DNA of 7,453 bases from Thermogutta sp. GTDB taxonomy: Bacteria; Planctomycetota; Planctomycetia; Pirellulales; Thermoguttaceae. Shown here piece after piece: positions 5,636 to 7,453 of the stretch. Each line of letters begins with the position of its first letter. Position 1 is the first letter of the stretch. The position numbers and the translations under genes were made by a program. The notes beneath the pieces are model-generated. The model did not search any database. It saw only the letters and a list, made by a program, of their open reading frames with translations, and was not told the origin of the DNA. The DNA is taken from NCBI RefSeq assembly GCF_014359955.1, contig NZ_JACIYL010000148.1, positions 1-7,453 on the forward strand. The letters are read 5' to 3'.

Positions 5636-6697
5636 TTACGGTACGGCGACGCTTTCGCCACCGCCGCAACTGCCCAGAGCTCCCCAAACACCCCAGGGCG
5701 ACGGCCGATTGCCAGGGTCGGGGACGTCGTCGATGGCCTGATTGCCCACGTCAATCGTCTGGCTGATAAACCGGACGGCGCCATCTGCCATCGCGACGTT
5801 CACACCACCGGGGTGGTAACTGGAGGCCGTTCCCATGTGTTCGTTTCCATCGACGCTTCCCCAGTGGCAGCTTGGTCCATTGGGGGCCACCATGGTGGCG
5901 AAACCGCAGAAGTAAGGCCGACCGTCCCATGCCCGACCACCGGTGGGCCGAAAGTCCGCACGAACTGGCGGCGTGATCTTTTTGGGGTTGGTAGGATCAA
6001 TCCGAGCCAAGCAAGCCGCGGGATTCCAGGATTGCATGAGCAGCGCGACGCCACCAAGAACATCATCGGGATAGCCGCCCGCCACCATCTCCCCCAGCAT
6101 CACCGTGTTGGATGTGCCATCAGTGACGTACTCGGTTCCGATCCACCGTTCACATTGAAAGATGCCTCGGTTCTGGCGGTAGTTCTGATCGGGTCGGAAA
6201 TGATTTTGGTGGTAATCGTCCCCCACACATGCCTTGTAGTTCAACCTTGCGGGGCTCTCCGCACGGTTCGGGATCGGTTGGTCTGAAGGGCATGTGTAAG
6301 CTGGGATGTCCTTGCGCCACCAATCGCGTACAAAGGGGCCCCAGGTCGGGTGATTGGGGTCTGTGGTCCAAGGTTCAGGCAGCATAGCCGGCGATTTGGC
6401 TTGTGACATAATGGCGTCGTAGAGGGGTTTTTCTTCGATGTACGGGAGGATCATCATCGACCAAGCATAGTAACGACCACGACAAGTGCGAACACCAAGA
6501 GCGGGGAATACTTTATAGGTATCGTGATAGTTATGAATGCCCAGTGCAACCTGCTTCATGTTATTGGTGCACTGACTTCTGCGGGCTGCCTCTCTCGCCG
6601 CCTGCACAGCGGGCAAGAGCAGGGCGATTAAGATTCCAATGATGGCAATGACAACCAAGAGTTCCACGAGCGTGAATGCGGATCTCACCTTTCTCAT
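5636..6697 (-). CDS. DUF1559 family pseudopilin-like protein with type IV pilin N-terminal motif
   Basis: A 353-aa member of the large planctomycete DUF1559 family. The N-terminus has short basic MRKVRSA, then FTLVELLVVIAIIGILIALL with Glu at position +5 after the cleavage point, as in type IV pilins and type II secretion pseudopilins. The residue before the cleavage point is Ala7, not the usual Gly. Next come the family hallmarks PAVQAAREAARRSQC (29-43) and NNMKQVALGIHNYHD (45-59), then YVTDGTSNTVMLGE (190-203), SSYHPGGVNVAMADGAVRF (292-310) and the C-terminal LGSCGGGE (341-348). Length and motif order are typical, so it appears complete. ATG at 6697 is chosen because GGAGG lies 7 bases upstream; an earlier in-frame start would add 12 unrelated residues before the basic pilin start. 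It is probably anchored in the inner membrane and exposed in the periplasm; the role is unknown. It is first in a likely two-gene unit with the lipoprotein. Confidence 0.95.
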   Translation of the reverse strand: MRKVRSAFTLVELLVVIAIIGILIALLLPAVQAAREAARRSQCTNNMKQVALGIHNYHDTYKVFPALGVRTCRGRYYAWSMMILPYIEEKPLYDAIMSQAKSPAMLPEPWTTDPNHPTWGPFVRDWWRKDIPAYTCPSDQPIPNRAESPARLNYKACVGDDYHQNHFRPDQNYRQNRGIFQCERWIGTEYVTDGTSNTVMLGEMVAGGYPDDVLGGVALLMQSWNPAACLARIDPTNPKKITPPVRADFRPTGGRAWDGRPYFCGFATMVAPNGPSCHWGSVDGNEHMGTASSYHPGGVNVAMADGAVRFISQTIDVGNQAIDDVPDPGNRPSPWGVWGALGSCGGGESVAVP

Positions 6698-6753
6698 GAC
6701 TGGTCCTCCAATTACGACAAAATGACTTGACACAATGCGAGCCCAGATTGATT

Positions 6754-6781
6754 AATTTAGCAAAATCGTCTTGCTGTGCAA
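6754..6781 (-). promoter_or_regulatory. Possible promoter of the DUF1559-lipoprotein unit
   Basis: On the minus strand TTGCAC (6781-6776) and TAAATT (6759-6754, 4 of 6) are 16 bases apart, with an upstream TGC giving an extended -10. The start would be near 6747, about 50 bases before the ATG at 6697. The -35 is weak and overlaps a 5-bp inverted repeat at 6770-6782 that could be an operator-like site. Confidence 0.35.
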
Positions 6782-6945
6782 GTTCATAGTTTATTCTGTT
6801 CACGCTCTTCTTAGCCCGCAACAAATTTGCAGGGTTGGCCTCAACGCCATTCACTCTCAGCGGCATGACATTAAGGGAAGGACGCTTCTCCCATCGGGGA
6901 GGGCGATACCACTAGAGAGTTGTATCTGCTCGGTCGCTGAGTTTC

Positions 6946-6973
6946 TTGACTTCCGCAGAAACGCAAGTATAAA
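6946..6973 (+). promoter_or_regulatory. Sigma70-type promoter of the secreted-protein gene
   Basis: TTGACT (6946-6951, 5 of 6) and TATAAA (6968-6973, 5 of 6) are separated by 16 bases and point rightward. A start near 6980 would give a leader of about 78 bases before the ATG at 7058. This is one of the two best promoter matches in the window. Confidence 0.65.
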
Positions 6974-7057
6974 TAAGGTGACCCTTCAGGCTGGAGGGAT
7001 TGCGCCGGTTTTGCGCATTGTGCCTGATGGGATGTGCATCTCGAGAGGAGTCGCATC

Positions 7058-7453
7058 ATGCGGTGGTCAATCCTGGGCGCGGCTGCGGCGGTGCTCGTAT
7101 CATCAGGGCTCGTGTGGGCGAGTCCGTTTGAATGGGCCCCTGAAGATCATCAACCCTGGTCCAGCGGCTTCCCGTATCAACGAAACGTGGATCTCACGTT
7201 CGACGTTTCGCCCGTCGGTGCACCAGGAACGGGTATTCCTGGGGCGCATTACGAGGGCACGGCGGATCCCTGGCTCTCGGCAAGCGACTTCGTCACATTT
7301 GGGGGGGCGTTCCAGTGGTACAGTTCGGTGAGCGGGCTACCGCTCACCGGTCTGGTGGGCATCGACAATCGAGGAGGTAGCGCGCCGCGTAATGGACAGA
7401 TCGTCATTCATCTGGACAACATCCCTACTCTTGCGGGCCAAAAACGGATTTGG
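7058..7453 (+). CDS. Exported protein of unknown function (partial, C-terminus beyond window)
   Basis: The plus frame is open from ATG 7058 to the window edge (132 codons, no stop). A ribosome binding site, GGAG at 7047-7050, lies 7 bases upstream, and a good promoter sits further up. Residues 1-21 form a Sec signal peptide: basic start MRWSILG, Ala/Val/Leu core, probable cleavage at VWA|S. The mature part is rich in Gly, Pro, Trp and Tyr with few Lys, and ends with QIVIHLDNIPTLAGQKRIW, which looks like strands of a beta-sandwich. I do not recognise the family. Planctomycete exported proteins of this kind often end in a PEP-CTERM sorting motif, which lies beyond the edge if present. It is divergent from the DUF1559 unit, which also makes envelope proteins; no shared role is shown. 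Confidence 0.8.
   Translation, partial: MRWSILGAAAAVLVSSGLVWASPFEWAPEDHQPWSSGFPYQRNVDLTFDVSPVGAPGTGIPGAHYEGTADPWLSASDFVTFGGAFQWYSSVSGLPLTGLVGIDNRGGSAPRNGQIVIHLDNIPTLAGQKRIW

Larger units (their letters stand above)
6698..7057. other. Divergent promoter region between the DUF1559 gene and the secreted-protein gene
   Basis: These 360 bases hold the 5' regions of two outward-reading genes and no supported gene. Besides the two promoters listed separately, there are small hairpins at 6770-6782 (CTTGC-TGT-GCAAG, overlapping the DUF1559 -35) and 6888-6901 (CTCCC-ATCG-GGGAG). Confidence 0.65.

Noticed and set aside
5813..6286. 157-codon plus-strand open frame
   Set aside because: Antisense shadow of the DUF1559 gene, whose family hallmarks are all on the minus strand.
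6961..7057. Cyclic di-GMP riboswitch in the leader of the secreted-protein gene
   Set aside because: GGTGACCC near the start of the leader briefly suggested it, but the conserved CACGCACAGGGCAAACC-type core and paired stems are absent.
6771..7331. 186-codon plus-strand open frame overlapping the secreted-protein gene
   Set aside because: It crosses the promoter at 6946-6973 and is in a different frame from the ORF with ribosome binding site and signal peptide at 7058.

Overview
The window looks like a chromosomal stretch from a member of the Planctomycetota. Three things point there: a DUF1559 pseudopilin-like protein with the FTLVELLVVIAIIG segment, followed on the same strand by a small carboxypeptidase-regulatory-like lipoprotein (a pairing very common in that phylum); a cytosolic Ser/Thr kinase with the short N-terminal helical domain seen in planctomycete kinases; and a small conserved YTPEEIEFM...SGRMFPT protein that I associate with planctomycetes from memory. 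The DNA is moderately GC-rich. No mobile element, CRISPR array or rRNA was seen.

Layout. 1-1221 (minus) is the N-terminal 407 codons of trigger factor (tig), running off the left edge; a 388-codon open frame on the opposite strand is only its shadow. 1390-1462 (minus) is tRNA-Gly(GCC), with a perfect TATAAT promoter upstream; it reads toward tig. 1463-2039 is non-coding, with the tRNA promoter, a REP-like perfect palindrome, GC-rich hairpins and a possible kinase promoter. 2040-3515 (plus) is a 491-aa Ser/Thr kinase fused to a C-terminal receiver-like domain that has lost its phosphorylation chemistry. It converges with a 264-aa basic, largely disordered hypothetical protein (3679-4473, minus), which starts at a GTG behind a strong Shine-Dalgarno and ends at a clear intrinsic terminator.

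4474-5081 holds no gene I can support, apart from the terminator hairpin of the next unit. 5082-6697 (minus) is the two-gene DUF1559 and lipoprotein unit. 6698-7057 is a divergent promoter region. 7058-7453 (plus) is the start of a secreted protein with a signal peptide and a good sigma70-like promoter, cut by the right edge.

Functionally the window mixes housekeeping genes (co-translational folding, glycine decoding), a signalling protein (the kinase with a pseudoreceiver) and envelope or secreted proteins (DUF1559 protein, lipoprotein, exported protein). Apart from the DUF1559-lipoprotein pair and perhaps tRNA-tig, nothing shows that the genes work together. The most unusual item is the kinase-pseudoreceiver fusion.
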